A stretch of DNA of 64,000 nucleotides from Caldifarciminota bacterium (GCA_027003075.1 JALWYV010000055.1:43200-107199), one strand, 5' to 3'. Numbered from the stretch's first letter, positions 47,726 to 58,164 are shown. Program-made: numbers and translations. The notes: a model not told the origin generated them from the letters alone.

Positions 47726-50389
47726 TCACCCCACTATGACGTTTATCAACCTCCCCGGAACGTATATGACTCGCTTTATCTCCTTCCCCTCAAGGTACCT
47801 GCTCAGCTTCGGATGCTCCCGCAGGAGGTTGAGGACGGTCTCCTCGTCGGCGTCCCTGGGTACGTTTATGCTGCCGCGGGTCTTACCGTTGAACTGCACC
47901 CCGATACTCACCTCCTCCTCCTCAACCCCGCTGACCACCTCCGGTAAGGGTACCCTGAAGACGCTCTCCTTCCCGAAGAGGGAGTTTATACCGAACTCGT
48001 GATAAAGCTCCTCGGCGAGGTGGGGGGCGAAGGGGGCGAGGAGCCTGACGAAGACCTGCAGGGCCCAACCGAGGTTGTGGGGGGAGTACTTTTCCGGCTT
48101 CAGCTCGGAGAGCATCACCATCAGCTTGGACAGGGCGGTGTTGAACTTGAAGCGGTCCAGATCCTCCCTCACCCCGACAATAGTGCGGTTGGCCAGCAGG
48201 AGGAGGTCCTTATCCTTCGTAGTGTCCGGCTCCGCCTTCGGGGTTATCCCGGCCTCCTTCAGGGCGTAGAAGGTGCGCCAGACCCGGTTGAGGAAGTTGA
48301 TCGCCGACCTCTTTATGGCGTCGGTCCACTCAAAGTCCTGCTCCGGCGGGGCGGCGAAGAGTATGGCTATGCGGGCGGCGTCCGCCCCGTACTCCCGCAC
48401 GAAGGGGCCGAGGGGTACGACGTTCCCGCGGGATTTGGACATCATCTCAACGAGCCAGATCACTTCGTGCGGCCCCTCCGGGGTGTCGTGGTACCCCTTC
48501 TTCTCGTTCCCCTCCTCGTAGATGTCGTAGACCTCGTCCTCCTCTATCCTCCGGTTGCACGTCTTACACCACCAGAACCCCATCAGGACGAGGCCCTGGG
48601 TGAAGAGGTTGGAGAAAGGCTCGTCGTACTTCAGGAGGCCGGCATCGTAAAGGACCTTGGTTATGAAGCGGGCGTATATGAGGTGTTTGGTGGCATGCTC
48701 CGCCCCTCCGATGTACTGATCCACGGGCATCCAGGTGTTGGCCTTCTCCGGGGAGAACATCTCCCGGTCGTTATGGGGGTCGGTGAAGCGGAGGAAGTAC
48801 CAGGAGGAGTCTACGAAGGTGTCCATCGTGTCCGGGTCCCTCCTGGCGGGGCCTCCGCACCTGGGGCAGGTGGTGTTTATGAACTCCGGGACGTTCTCAA
48901 GGGGGGACCTCCCCTTCGGTTTGAAGTCCTCAACGTCGGGCAGAAGTACGGGTAGCTGGTCCTCCGGTACGGGTACCACCCCGCACCTCTCGCAGTGGAC
49001 GACGGGTATGGGCGCCCCCCAGTACCTCTGGCGGGAGACGAGCCAGTCCCTGAGGCGGTAGGAGACGGTGGGGCCTCCCAGTCCCATCTCCTTCAACCTC
49101 TCTCCTATCCTCTTGATGGCCTCGTCGGAGGTGAGGCCGGTGAATTCTCCGGAGTTTTTGAGGATCCCCTTCCCCTCGTAGGCCCTCTTCATCCGGCAGC
49201 TGTACCTCTTTCCCCTGTACTCAAGGGTGAAGTCCTCGCTGTCCGTCTCCTCGCACGTGGCGCTTAGGAACTCCTCCATCGCCTCCGGGTCGCTGTCGGG
49301 CGGGAATATCACGACCTTTATGGGGAGGTTGAACTGGCGGGCGAACTCGTAGTCCCTCTGGTCGTGGGCGGGTACCCCCATGACGGCGCCGGTGCCGTAC
49401 TCACCGAGGACGTAGTCGGCTACGAAGATGGGTACGCTCTCCTTCGTGAAGGGGTGGGTGGCGTACAGGCCGGTGAATACCCCCGTCTTGCTCTTCGTCC
49501 TCTCCTCCGGTGAGGTGAGGAGGGCCTTCTGGATGTAGTCCTCTATCTTCCCCCTGACCTCCGGGGATACCCTCTTGAGGATCTCCTCAATTACGGGGCC
49601 GTCGGGGGCAATGCTAAGGAAGGTCACGCCGAAGAGGGTGTCGGCCCTCGTCGTGAATACCCTTATGGGCAGATCCCCTTCCATAAAGACTATCTCCGTC
49701 CCCTCGCTCCTCCCTATCCAGTTCCTCTGCTGCTTTATGACGCTCTCCGGCCAGTGTCCCTCAAGTTTCTTCAGGTCCTCAAGGAGCCTGTCGGCGTAGG
49801 CCGTTATCTTGAAGTACCACTGCGTCAGCCTCTTCTTTACGACGGGAGTCTTACACCTCTCGCACTTCCCGTCTATCACCTGCTCGTTGGCAAGGACAGT
49901 CTTACACGTAGGACACCAGTTTACCCATCCCCCCTTCCTGTAGGCCAGCCCCCTCTCGTAAAGCAGGAGGAAGAGCCTCTGGGTCCAGCGGTAGTATTCG
50001 GGGTCGGAGGTGGCGAACTCCCTGTCCCAGTCGTAGGATATGCCCATCATCTTGAGCTGGGACCTGAAGCCCTCTATGTTCTTGTACGTCCATTCCCTCG
50101 GATGGACACCGTACTTTATGGCGGCGTTCTCGGCCGGCAGGCCGAAGGAGTCCCAACCCATGGGGTGGAGGACGTCGTACCCCTCCATCATCTTGGTGCG
50201 GGCGACGGCGTCGCCGATGGTGTAGTTCTTGAGGTGGCCCATGTGCAGGTCCTTACCGGAGGGGTAGGGGAACATCTCAAGGACGTAGTACTTGCGTTTG
50301 GGCGGCTCCGGGGTCCTGTAGAGCTTCCTCTCCTCCCAGAATCTCTGCCACTTCTCCTCTATCCTGCGAGGGTTGTACTCTCTCTCCAT
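47726..50389 (-). CDS. leuS: leucyl-tRNA synthetase
   Basis: MFPYPSGKDLHMGHLKNYTIGD (HIGH-like), KMSKSRGN-like MMSKSRGNVV, CP1 editing domain. Confidence 0.96.
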   Translation of the reverse strand: MEREYNPRRIEEKWQRFWEERKLYRTPEPPKRKYYVLEMFPYPSGKDLHMGHLKNYTIGDAVARTKMMEGYDVLHPMGWDSFGLPAENAAIKYGVHPREWTYKNIEGFRSQLKMMGISYDWDREFATSDPEYYRWTQRLFLLLYERGLAYRKGGWVNWCPTCKTVLANEQVIDGKCERCKTPVVKKRLTQWYFKITAYADRLLEDLKKLEGHWPESVIKQQRNWIGRSEGTEIVFMEGDLPIRVFTTRADTLFGVTFLSIAPDGPVIEEILKRVSPEVRGKIEDYIQKALLTSPEERTKSKTGVFTGLYATHPFTKESVPIFVADYVLGEYGTGAVMGVPAHDQRDYEFARQFNLPIKVVIFPPDSDPEAMEEFLSATCEETDSEDFTLEYRGKRYSCRMKRAYEGKGILKNSGEFTGLTSDEAIKRIGERLKEMGLGGPTVSYRLRDWLVSRQRYWGAPIPVVHCERCGVVPVPEDQLPVLLPDVEDFKPKGRSPLENVPEFINTTCPRCGGPARRDPDTMDTFVDSSWYFLRFTDPHNDREMFSPEKANTWMPVDQYIGGAEHATKHLIYARFITKVLYDAGLLKYDEPFSNLFTQGLVLMGFWWCKTCNRRIEEDEVYDIYEEGNEKKGYHDTPEGPHEVIWLVEMMSKSRGNVVPLGPFVREYGADAARIAILFAAPPEQDFEWTDAIKRSAINFLNRVWRTFYALKEAGITPKAEPDTTKDKDLLLLANRTIVGVREDLDRFKFNTALSKLMVMLSELKPEKYSPHNLGWALQVFVRLLAPFAPHLAEELYHEFGINSLFGKESVFRVPLPEVVSGVEEEEVSIGVQFNGKTRGSINVPRDADEETVLNLLREHPKLSRYLEGKEIKRVIYVPGRLINVIVG

Positions 50390-50693
50390 CAGGTGGGGAT
50401 TTTAACGGGGCGAAGGGGGAGGGTGGGGCTCACAATCACCAGTTCTAATAAAAAGGTAAAAGGTACTGGTGTGTATCAACCCTCTTCCCAAAATTGGTAT
50501 ATATGGAAAAATTATAAACTTTACAGAATGTACGTAGACAAACTTAAAAAATTTCTCAGGCCGTGATAGAAAAGGGGGGAAAGGAACACCTATTTCATGC
50601 AGTACCCTTTCCCCTACAAGCCTCTTCCTCAACTCTCTTTCGTTTTTGTCCTGATAAGCATGCGTCCATTAGACGACAGATATAGTATAAGAT

Positions 50694-51701
50694 TTACGGC
50701 TCAACCACTCCGAGATAGGGATACACCCCCACACCCTGCCCGTCCTCGCCAAACAATTCGTACTTCTTCAAGGCAGCCGCTCCGATCATGGCGGCGTTGT
50801 CCGTGCAGTACTTCGGATCGGAGAACAGTACCCTATCTCCGAAACGCTCAGTAAAAATCTCCCTCAAACGGCTGTTCAGGGCCACACCGCCCACCACGGC
50901 AAGCCTCGGGGGATCAAGTTCCCTTACCGCCCTTTCAACCACCTCCAGAAGATGGGAGACTATGGCCTCCTGATAGGATGCTGCTATGTGGTGCAGATTT
51001 TCTTTTACGAAATCCTCTCCCTTTTGCCGTACGTAGTGGAGCAGGGCGGTTTTAAGGCCGCTAAAGCTGAAGTAGTAGCCTCGCCTCTTAATCTTCGGTT
51101 TGGGAAAGCGGTGAAACTCCCTGTTCCCCTCACGGGCGAGGCGGTCTATCCTGGGTCCGGCCGGATAACCGAGACCGAGGGTCCTTCCCCCCTTGTCAAA
51201 GGCCTCGCCGGCGGCGTCGTCCAGAGTATGGCCGAGGAGACGGAAGGAGTACCAGTCCTCCACCCAGACGAGTTCCGTATGTCCACCGGAGACTATCAGG
51301 GTGAGGAACGGGGGGCGGAGGTCGGGATCCGTAAGGTACGCCGAGTATACGTGACCTATGAGGTGGTTGACCCCGACGAACGGCTTTCCGACGGCGAGGG
51401 CGACCGTTTTGGCGAACTGAACGCCCACTATCAGGGAAGCGGCCAGTCCGGGTCCTTTGGTTGCGGCCACGAGATCCAGACTTTCAGGGCGCACACCGGC
51501 ATCTTCCAGAGACTTTCTGACGACGTCGTATATGACCTCAACGTGGGCACGGGCGGCCAGCTCCGGGACTATTCCCCCGAACTCCTCGTGTACGACCTGC
51601 GACCTGACGACGAGGGACAGGACCTTAAACCTATCCTCCATCATCTCAACGACGGAGGCGGAGGTCTCGTCGCAGGACGTCTCTATGGCCAGAACCTTCA
51701 T
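50694..51701 (-). CDS. tsaD: tRNA N6-threonylcarbamoyladenosine biosynthesis protein TsaD
   Basis: LAIETSCDETSASVV, GVNHLIGHVYS, GGVALNSRLRE. Confidence 0.96.
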   Translation of the reverse strand: MKVLAIETSCDETSASVVEMMEDRFKVLSLVVRSQVVHEEFGGIVPELAARAHVEVIYDVVRKSLEDAGVRPESLDLVAATKGPGLAASLIVGVQFAKTVALAVGKPFVGVNHLIGHVYSAYLTDPDLRPPFLTLIVSGGHTELVWVEDWYSFRLLGHTLDDAAGEAFDKGGRTLGLGYPAGPRIDRLAREGNREFHRFPKPKIKRRGYYFSFSGLKTALLHYVRQKGEDFVKENLHHIAASYQEAIVSHLLEVVERAVRELDPPRLAVVGGVALNSRLREIFTERFGDRVLFSDPKYCTDNAAMIGAAALKKYELFGEDGQGVGVYPYLGVVEP

Positions 51702-52816
51702 TCTACGTGCCTGCCGTAAAGTCCCCAGAATGCGGCCGTAGATAGGGAGAGGATGGCCGCCCAGAAGAAGGGAGCAGCGTAATGGAGACCGTAGAGGTAT
51801 CCGGCTATGGGGGGGCCAACTATCCTGCCGAAGGAACTGGCCGACTGGTAGGTCCCCATGACCAGACCTCTCTCCTTTACACCTCTGGAGAGCAGACTGA
51901 GGACGGAGGGCTGGGTTATACCCGATGCTATAACGAGGATCACAACGAGGGCCCCGAGGGCGTAGAAGTTGGGTGAAAAGGGAACCAGGACGGAGATCAC
52001 GGTTGATATGAGGAGACCGAGGAGTATCGCCGTCTTTTCGTGTATTACCTTACTTATCCTGCCCATGTTCCCCTGAACGGCCGCACCGAACAGCCCGGCC
52101 ACGCCCATCAGGTATCCGACCTCCCTAGCACCGAGACCGAACCTATCCTTTATGAGGAGGGCGAGGATGGCCTCAAAGTTGACCATAATGAGCATACCCA
52201 CAAAACCCATGAACACCAGAATACGCTTGTCGGCAGGAAGGGAGAGGATACCGATCCTGCGACGGGGTAGGTGGGCCTTAACGTTCCGGACGGTAAAGAG
52301 CGCCACGGTGAAGGCTATCAGGGCTATCGCTCCGGAGACGAAGAAAGGCACGAGGAGGCCGAAGTTGGCCGCGAGGCCACCGAGGAATGGGCCGAACACC
52401 ATACCGCTACCGAGGGCGGCGCCGTAGAAGCCGAAGTTCCGGGTGACCTTATCCGGAGGGGAAACGGCCCCGATGTAGGCACTGGAGGAGGGAAGGGCGG
52501 CGGCGGATATCAGGCCGCCGAGGAACCTTATGAGTATCAGGTACCAGACCGCCGGGATCAGCGGTATCAAAAAGGAAGTGATGGCAAAACCGAGTGTTCC
52601 GATAGTTATACCCCACTTGTATCCGAACCTGTCGGAGAACTTCCCCCACAGGGGTGCGGAGACGAACTGGGCTACGGGATAGGCTGCGAATATTAAACCG
52701 ATCTGAAAGGGGGTGGCTCCGAGGTTCAACGCCCAGAACGGAAGTATGGGAAAGAGGAGGGAGAAACCCATCATCACGATGAACACCACAACGACCACCG
52801 TCAGTATGCCGGCCAT
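51698..52816 (-). CDS. MFS transporter
   Basis: 12-TM pattern, GKFSDRFGYKWGITIGTLGF. Confidence 0.88.
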   Translation of the reverse strand: MAGILTVVVVVFIVMMGFSLLFPILPFWALNLGATPFQIGLIFAAYPVAQFVSAPLWGKFSDRFGYKWGITIGTLGFAITSFLIPLIPAVWYLILIRFLGGLISAAALPSSSAYIGAVSPPDKVTRNFGFYGAALGSGMVFGPFLGGLAANFGLLVPFFVSGAIALIAFTVALFTVRNVKAHLPRRRIGILSLPADKRILVFMGFVGMLIMVNFEAILALLIKDRFGLGAREVGYLMGVAGLFGAAVQGNMGRISKVIHEKTAILLGLLISTVISVLVPFSPNFYALGALVVILVIASGITQPSVLSLLSRGVKERGLVMGTYQSASSFGRIVGPPIAGYLYGLHYAAPFFWAAILSLSTAAFWGLYGRHVE

Positions 52817-52874
52817 AATCCGGGCATTCTAAAGTTGCCCCTTTTACTCACCTTCCGTGCTATAATAGACGCAT

Positions 52875-53234
52875 ATGGGCCGCCTTAACAGATGTCCGGT
52901 ATGCGGTGGGGATTTAGTCGTCCGGGTTCTGGAGTGCAGGGAGTGTGGAACCCGCATTGAGGGACGGTTTGAGAGATCCCCCTTTGAAAGGCTTGAGAAG
53001 GATCAGATTGACTTTCTAATTGAGTTTCTAAAGAGTGAAGGGAACTTCTCCGATCTGGCGAGAAAGCTGGATCTCTCTTTCCCCACGGTAAAGGCGAGGT
53101 TTCACGCCATACTTAAAACGATGGGTATCGTGCCCGAAGGGACAGAGAGGGCGGAAATTTCCGATATACTGAATATGCTTGAAAAGGGAGAAATAACCGT
53201 GGACGAAGCCGAAAAACTCCTTAAGGGCGGGTAA
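52875..53234 (+). CDS. DUF2089-like zinc-ribbon/HTH regulator with SHOCT-like tail
   Basis: CPVCGGDLVVRVLECRECGTRIEG; FSDLARKLDLSFPTVKARFHAIL; ILNMLEKGEITVDEAEKLL. Confidence 0.8.
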   Translation: MGRLNRCPVCGGDLVVRVLECRECGTRIEGRFERSPFERLEKDQIDFLIEFLKSEGNFSDLARKLDLSFPTVKARFHAILKTMGIVPEGTERAEISDILNMLEKGEITVDEAEKLLKGG

Positions 53235-53237
53235 CCC

Positions 53238-53594
53238 TCAGTCCAGCCACCTTATGGCGCCCTTACCGAGGGCGTACAGGTAGGCCACTATCAGGATAAG
53301 GAGGAATATACCACCCTCTACGGCAGCGATAATCTTCAGATCCCCCACCTTTACTGCCCACGGAAAGAGTACGGCAGCCTCAACGTCAAATACGAGGAAG
53401 ATCAGGGCGACCAGAAAGTACTTTATGGCCACTCTGCCGTGGGCGTCCCCCCGTATCTGTATACCCGATTCGTAAGGGTAGTTCTTCGTCTTATTCGGGC
53501 GACGGGGACCCAGCACGAGGGACACGAGGATGCCACCGTAGGCTACCAGAAGACCTACAACGAGCATTATACCGAGCTTCCAGAGTTCACCCAT
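53238..53594 (-). CDS. nuoA: NADH-quinone oxidoreductase subunit A
   Basis: YPYESGIQIRGDAHGRVAIKYFLVALIFLVFDVEAAVLFPWAV; start MGELWKLG with TAGAAT 7 nt upstream. Confidence 0.92.
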   Translation of the reverse strand: MGELWKLGIMLVVGLLVAYGGILVSLVLGPRRPNKTKNYPYESGIQIRGDAHGRVAIKYFLVALIFLVFDVEAAVLFPWAVKVGDLKIIAAVEGGIFLLILIVAYLYALGKGAIRWLD

Positions 53595-53721
53595 GGAGGG
53601 TATTCTAAGGGAGTAGACTCTACCTGAGATACTCACCGGTGGGAGGATGATGTTTACCCCTATTAGCTTTGCTACGGAGATGTACCACGTCGTTCCTCTG
53701 TTCGCCGAATACTTTACTCCT

Positions 53722-53741
53722 GTGGAATCGGATCGTTCCAC
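53722..53741. promoter_or_regulatory. GTGGAA-N8-TTCCAC inverted repeat (possible operator)
   Basis: 6-bp perfect arms between divergent nuoA and accC. Confidence 0.3.
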
Positions 53742-53839
53742 GGGTTCTGTCCATTCAGAGGGTGATAAAAACCACCCTGCGATTTACGTAAAGACAACCG
53801 GCATACCTTATCCGCAGGTTCTCGCTTAAAATAGCCACC

Positions 53840-55186
53840 GTGTCCCGTGAAATAACCCGTATCCTCGTGGCCAACCGGGGGGAGATAGCCGTACGCATCA
53901 TATACGCCGCAAGGGAACTCGGAATAGAGACCATCGCCATATACAGCGAGGCGGACGAGAATAGCCTCCACGTTCAACTGGCCGACTACGCCGTCCGTAT
54001 AGGGGGACCATCCCCACAGGAGAGTTATCTAAACATTCCCAACATAATAGCAGCAGCGGAGGCGTGGGGGGCCGACGCCATACACCCCGGCTACGGCTTT
54101 CTGGCCGAAAACCCCTCCTTCGCCCGGATAGTGGAATCCCACGATCTCATCTTTATAGGGCCAAAGGCCGAACATATTGAGATGATGGGAGATAAGGTGG
54201 AGGCCAAGCGGGTAGCCCGGAGGGCGGGAGTACCCCTGGTCCCCGGTACGGACAGCCCCATAGAGAGCGTTGAGGAGGCTAAGAGGATAGCCGCCGAGAT
54301 AGGGTACCCCGTACTCCTGAAGGCAGCCGCCGGAGGAGGAGGCAGGGGTATGAGGGTGGTGGAGAGTGAGAAGGAGATGGAGAACCGTTTCCTCGCAGCG
54401 TCTGCGGAGGCCGAGGCGGCCTTTGGGGACGGTCGCCTCTACCTTGAGAAGTTCATAATGAGACCGAAGCATATAGAAGTCCAGGTCTTCGGGGACGAGT
54501 ACGGCAACGCCACCCACCTCTACGAGAGGGAATGCTCCCTTCAGAGGAGACACCAGAAGATACTTGAGGAGGCCCCCAGCCCCTCCATAAACGATGAGAA
54601 ACGCAGGGAGGTCATAGATTACGCCCTCAGGCTCGTCAGAGAGATAGGGTACGTAAACGCCGGTACGGTGGAGTTCCTGTACGACGAGGACGGCAACTTC
54701 TACTTCATAGAGATGAACACGCGGGTACAGGTGGAACACCCGGTTACAGAGATGATAACGGGTGTGGATATAATAAAGTCCCAGATACTGGTGGCCATGG
54801 GGGAGAGGTTACCCTTCAACGGGGACGACATACCCATAAGGGGGCATTCCATAGAGGCCCGTATAAACGCCGAGGATCCCGAAAATAACTTCTCCCCGTC
54901 ACCGGGGAAGATAGAACTCCTTCACAAGCCGGGAGGTTTCGGTATAAGGGTGGATTCGCACGTGTATCAGGGTTACGTTATACCTCCCCATTACGACTCC
55001 ATGGTGGCAAAGTTAATATCGTGGGGGAACAGCCGTAAGGAAGCCATAAGCAGGATGCGGAGAGCACTTGACGAGTTCGTCCTTGAAGGCATAAAGACCA
55101 CGATCCCCCTCCACCTGCGTATACTGGAGCGTAAAGAGTTCATTGAGGGGAAATTCTATACGAACTCTCTGGAGAAATGGCTTTGA
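53840..55186 (+). CDS. accC: acetyl-CoA carboxylase biotin carboxylase subunit
   Basis: RILVANRGEIAVRIIYAARELGIETIAIYSEAD, AAAGGGGRGMR, EMNTRVQVEHPVTE; GTG start 7 nt after TAAAAT. Confidence 0.94.
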   Translation: MSREITRILVANRGEIAVRIIYAARELGIETIAIYSEADENSLHVQLADYAVRIGGPSPQESYLNIPNIIAAAEAWGADAIHPGYGFLAENPSFARIVESHDLIFIGPKAEHIEMMGDKVEAKRVARRAGVPLVPGTDSPIESVEEAKRIAAEIGYPVLLKAAAGGGGRGMRVVESEKEMENRFLAASAEAEAAFGDGRLYLEKFIMRPKHIEVQVFGDEYGNATHLYERECSLQRRHQKILEEAPSPSINDEKRREVIDYALRLVREIGYVNAGTVEFLYDEDGNFYFIEMNTRVQVEHPVTEMITGVDIIKSQILVAMGERLPFNGDDIPIRGHSIEARINAEDPENNFSPSPGKIELLHKPGGFGIRVDSHVYQGYVIPPHYDSMVAKLISWGNSRKEAISRMRRALDEFVLEGIKTTIPLHLRILERKEFIEGKFYTNSLEKWL

Positions 55187-55926
55187 TCCTGTCGTGGGTA
55201 AACGCTGTTGGCGAGTTCGCCCTCCTCATTTGGAACACCCTGAAGGCCGTAAAGGAGATTCATAAGAGTTTCGGGGAAATCGTTCGGCAAATTGCCGCCA
55301 TAGGTTACGGATCACTCACGATAGTCATGGGGAGCGCCACGTTCGTGGGTCTGGTCTCAGGTGTACTCATCTCCTATCAGATAAAGGACTTCGTACCCGC
55401 CAACATCATAGGCCTCGGCATATGGAAAGGGGTGTCCACCGAGCTAGCACCTGTACTCACAGCCCTCGTCGTGGCCGGAAGGGTGGGGGGTGGTCTGGCC
55501 TCCGAAATAGGCACCATGAGGGTAACCGAGCAGATAGACGCCCTTGAAGTTATGGGCATAAACCCCTACCGGTTCATAGTCCTTCCCCGTATAGTGGCGG
55601 GAACGATCTCAATACCCCTGCTCACCATAGTCGCCACCTTTATAGCCGTTCTGGCCGCCCTCTTCCTGACCGTGTACGTCTACTCCCTGCCCGCCAACCC
55701 CCTGATCAACGGGATAAAGGGGAGCTTTATACCCAGAGACCTCGTAGTCGGAGGGACCAAGTCCTTCGTATTCGGAGTGATCATATCCCTCGTGAGTTGC
55801 TACTTCGGATATTACACAAGGGGAGGGGCGGTGGGTGTTGGAAGGTCGGCCATGAACGCCGTGGTCGCTTCGGCCATCCTGATACTCGCGGCCGACTTCC
55901 TCATATCCATGTACTTCTACTCCTGA
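55177..55926 (+). CDS. mlaE: MlaE-family lipid ABC transporter permease
   Basis: LVVAGRVGGGLASEIGTMRVTEQIDALEVMGINPYRFIVLPR. Confidence 0.94.
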   Translation: MALILSWVNAVGEFALLIWNTLKAVKEIHKSFGEIVRQIAAIGYGSLTIVMGSATFVGLVSGVLISYQIKDFVPANIIGLGIWKGVSTELAPVLTALVVAGRVGGGLASEIGTMRVTEQIDALEVMGINPYRFIVLPRIVAGTISIPLLTIVATFIAVLAALFLTVYVYSLPANPLINGIKGSFIPRDLVVGGTKSFVFGVIISLVSCYFGYYTRGGAVGVGRSAMNAVVASAILILAADFLISMYFYS

Positions 55927-55959
55927 CGGGTCCCCTCTCCGCCCTATAATAACGGTGTC

Positions 55960-58116
55960 ATGTTTACGGTGCTGATAGGCGGATGGGTTCTGGTCAACGG
56001 TGAAGGCGTGGATGCCGGAACTCTGAGATCGTACGGTGTACGAGTGTACGAATACGTTCCGGGTTACGGATACATAGCAGACGTCCCGGAGGGCCTCAAA
56101 CTCCGTGGGGCGAACGTGCGTCCCGTTCCGGAGAACCTGAAGGTGAGCGAGCTCCTGTACCAGGGGAAGATAGAGGACGCCGTGTACAACGGTAAGGTCC
56201 GTCTGATAGTCTCCGGTTATCCGGGAGAGGACGAGGGGGATCTGTTCAACGCCATATCTTCCTTCGGCCTGACACCTGAGAGGTTCCCATCGTCCCACAT
56301 GCCGAGATTTAAGGTCTCCGTTCCTCCGGGAGATGCCCTGTACGTGGCCCGTCGTCTGGCCTCCATGGACGCAGTATCTAAGGTAGAACCCGATCTTAGA
56401 AAGTACCTGTGGAACAACCATACCCGATGGTACATACAGACCCGCGTTGAAGGGGATTCCCTCGTATGGGCGCACGGTATAAACGGTGAGGGTGAAATCG
56501 GTGGTGTTATGGATACAGGCCTGGACTACTACTCATGCTTCTTCAGGGATACTACGGTGATAACCCCCGGACCCACCCACAGGAAGGTTCTGGATTACAT
56601 GGTGTTATCCAGCTATGCCGACGATTTCGCATCGTGCAGCTATTCCCACGGAACGCACGTGAGCGGCACTTTCCTCGGTAATCCTGATTCTGCAAGTGCC
56701 ATCTTCTACAACTACAAGGGTATGGCCTACGGTGCCAAAATCGTATTCGGAGATGCCGGAGGGCCCTCCTGTGGTAGCTGCGGTAGTGTATGTTACAGCT
56801 CGTCTATATACGATATCCTGACCGACTTCTACACCCGTGGGGCGAGGGTGATAAACTTCTCCTGGGGGTCATCCTTTAACACTTACAGTTCCTCAGCCCG
56901 TGACGTAGACGCCTTTATGTGGGACAATCCCGATGCTCTCGTCTCTATTTCTTCCGGTAACAGCAGTTCCTCCGGGGCGTCCGAGGACGGTACTGTGGGG
57001 TCTCCTGCTACGGCTAAGAACGCCCTTACCGTGGGGGCAACGGGTGCTTTTGACGAGTTCACCAAGCCCCACGAGCGTCGTGCTTACTACTCGTCGCAGG
57101 GTCCCACATACGACGGTAGGATCAAACCTGAGATCCTGACTCCCGGAGGAGATTACAACTACTCGCCTTCCTTCATAGCGTCCGCCCGGAACCGTACGGA
57201 CAGGACCTACTCCTGCTCCGTTGTAAGTAGCGGTTTTCAGGGTACATCCATGGCCTCTCCTGCGGCGGCCGGTGCCGCCCTTCTCGTACGTCAGTACTTC
57301 CGCGAGGGGTGGTATCCGAGCGGTACGAAGGATACGGCCAACGGTTTTATTCCGCAGGGTTCCCTGCTTAAGGCCATGCTCATAGCCTCCGCCCAGCCTC
57401 TGGAGTACGAACCTGTACCACCGAACAGTGAGATAGGGTTTGGAGGTATAAACCTGAGCCGGGCGCTCTACTTCGCGGACATGCCTCCGGAGTACCGCCA
57501 TCGCCTCTTTGTCGTTGACGACAGCATAGGCATATCTGCTGGCGATACGGCCGTCTACGACGTCACCGTCGGCTGTAATACGTCCATGTACACGGACTAC
57601 GTCAAGATAGTTCTGGTGTGGACGGACGCTCCCGGCACCTACCTCCAGAACGACCTTGACCTCATAGTTGAGGGGGCGGACGGGAACGTGTACCACGGTA
57701 ACGTCTTCAACGACGGTGTCTCGGTACCCAACCCCAGTGGCAGGGACTACCTGAACCCCGTTGAGGTCGTGTACGTCGCTCCCGCAAAGCGGGGTACCTG
57801 GAGGGTGAAGGTCTACGGCAGGGCGCTTAACAACCCCAAGCCCGGCGGAGTACAGCCCTACAGCCTCGTCGTGGTGGATGCGGGGCCGTGCGGTAACGAC
57901 GAGGGGCTATCCGTTAAGGAGACTCCGAGGTCAGGGGTGAACGCTCTACCTTATACGGTTTCGGGAAGAAGCGTACGGTTTGCAAAGGATGCCAAGGTTT
58001 ACGCGGTTGACGGCCGCCTGATAGGGAGATTTACCTCCGGCCAGAGGGTTACCCTCGGAAGGGGAGTGTACTTCGTCGTCAGCGGAGACCGGAGCTACAG
58101 GATCACGATCCGCTGA
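55960..58116 (+). CDS. secreted S8 subtilisin-like serine protease with T9SS-like C-terminus
   Basis: VMDTGLDYY, SHGTHVSGTFLG, GTSMASPAAAGAA catalytic regions; C-terminal VYAVDGRLIGRF...GRGVYFVVSGDRSYRITIR. Confidence 0.93.
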   Translation: MFTVLIGGWVLVNGEGVDAGTLRSYGVRVYEYVPGYGYIADVPEGLKLRGANVRPVPENLKVSELLYQGKIEDAVYNGKVRLIVSGYPGEDEGDLFNAISSFGLTPERFPSSHMPRFKVSVPPGDALYVARRLASMDAVSKVEPDLRKYLWNNHTRWYIQTRVEGDSLVWAHGINGEGEIGGVMDTGLDYYSCFFRDTTVITPGPTHRKVLDYMVLSSYADDFASCSYSHGTHVSGTFLGNPDSASAIFYNYKGMAYGAKIVFGDAGGPSCGSCGSVCYSSSIYDILTDFYTRGARVINFSWGSSFNTYSSSARDVDAFMWDNPDALVSISSGNSSSSGASEDGTVGSPATAKNALTVGATGAFDEFTKPHERRAYYSSQGPTYDGRIKPEILTPGGDYNYSPSFIASARNRTDRTYSCSVVSSGFQGTSMASPAAAGAALLVRQYFREGWYPSGTKDTANGFIPQGSLLKAMLIASAQPLEYEPVPPNSEIGFGGINLSRALYFADMPPEYRHRLFVVDDSIGISAGDTAVYDVTVGCNTSMYTDYVKIVLVWTDAPGTYLQNDLDLIVEGADGNVYHGNVFNDGVSVPNPSGRDYLNPVEVVYVAPAKRGTWRVKVYGRALNNPKPGGVQPYSLVVVDAGPCGNDEGLSVKETPRSGVNALPYTVSGRSVRFAKDAKVYAVDGRLIGRFTSGQRVTLGRGVYFVVSGDRSYRITIR

Positions 58117-58140
58117 TACCTGACGCATAACCGTCTTAAA

Positions 58141-58164
58141 GGGGGGCGATCGCCCCCCTTTTTC
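58141..58164 (+). terminator. rho-independent terminator
   Basis: Perfect palindrome GGGGGGCGATCGCCCCCC followed by TTTTT. Confidence 0.88.

Noticed and set aside
47999-48955. 318-aa ORF on the + strand
   Set aside because: Shadow ORF opposite leuS with no recognisable domain.
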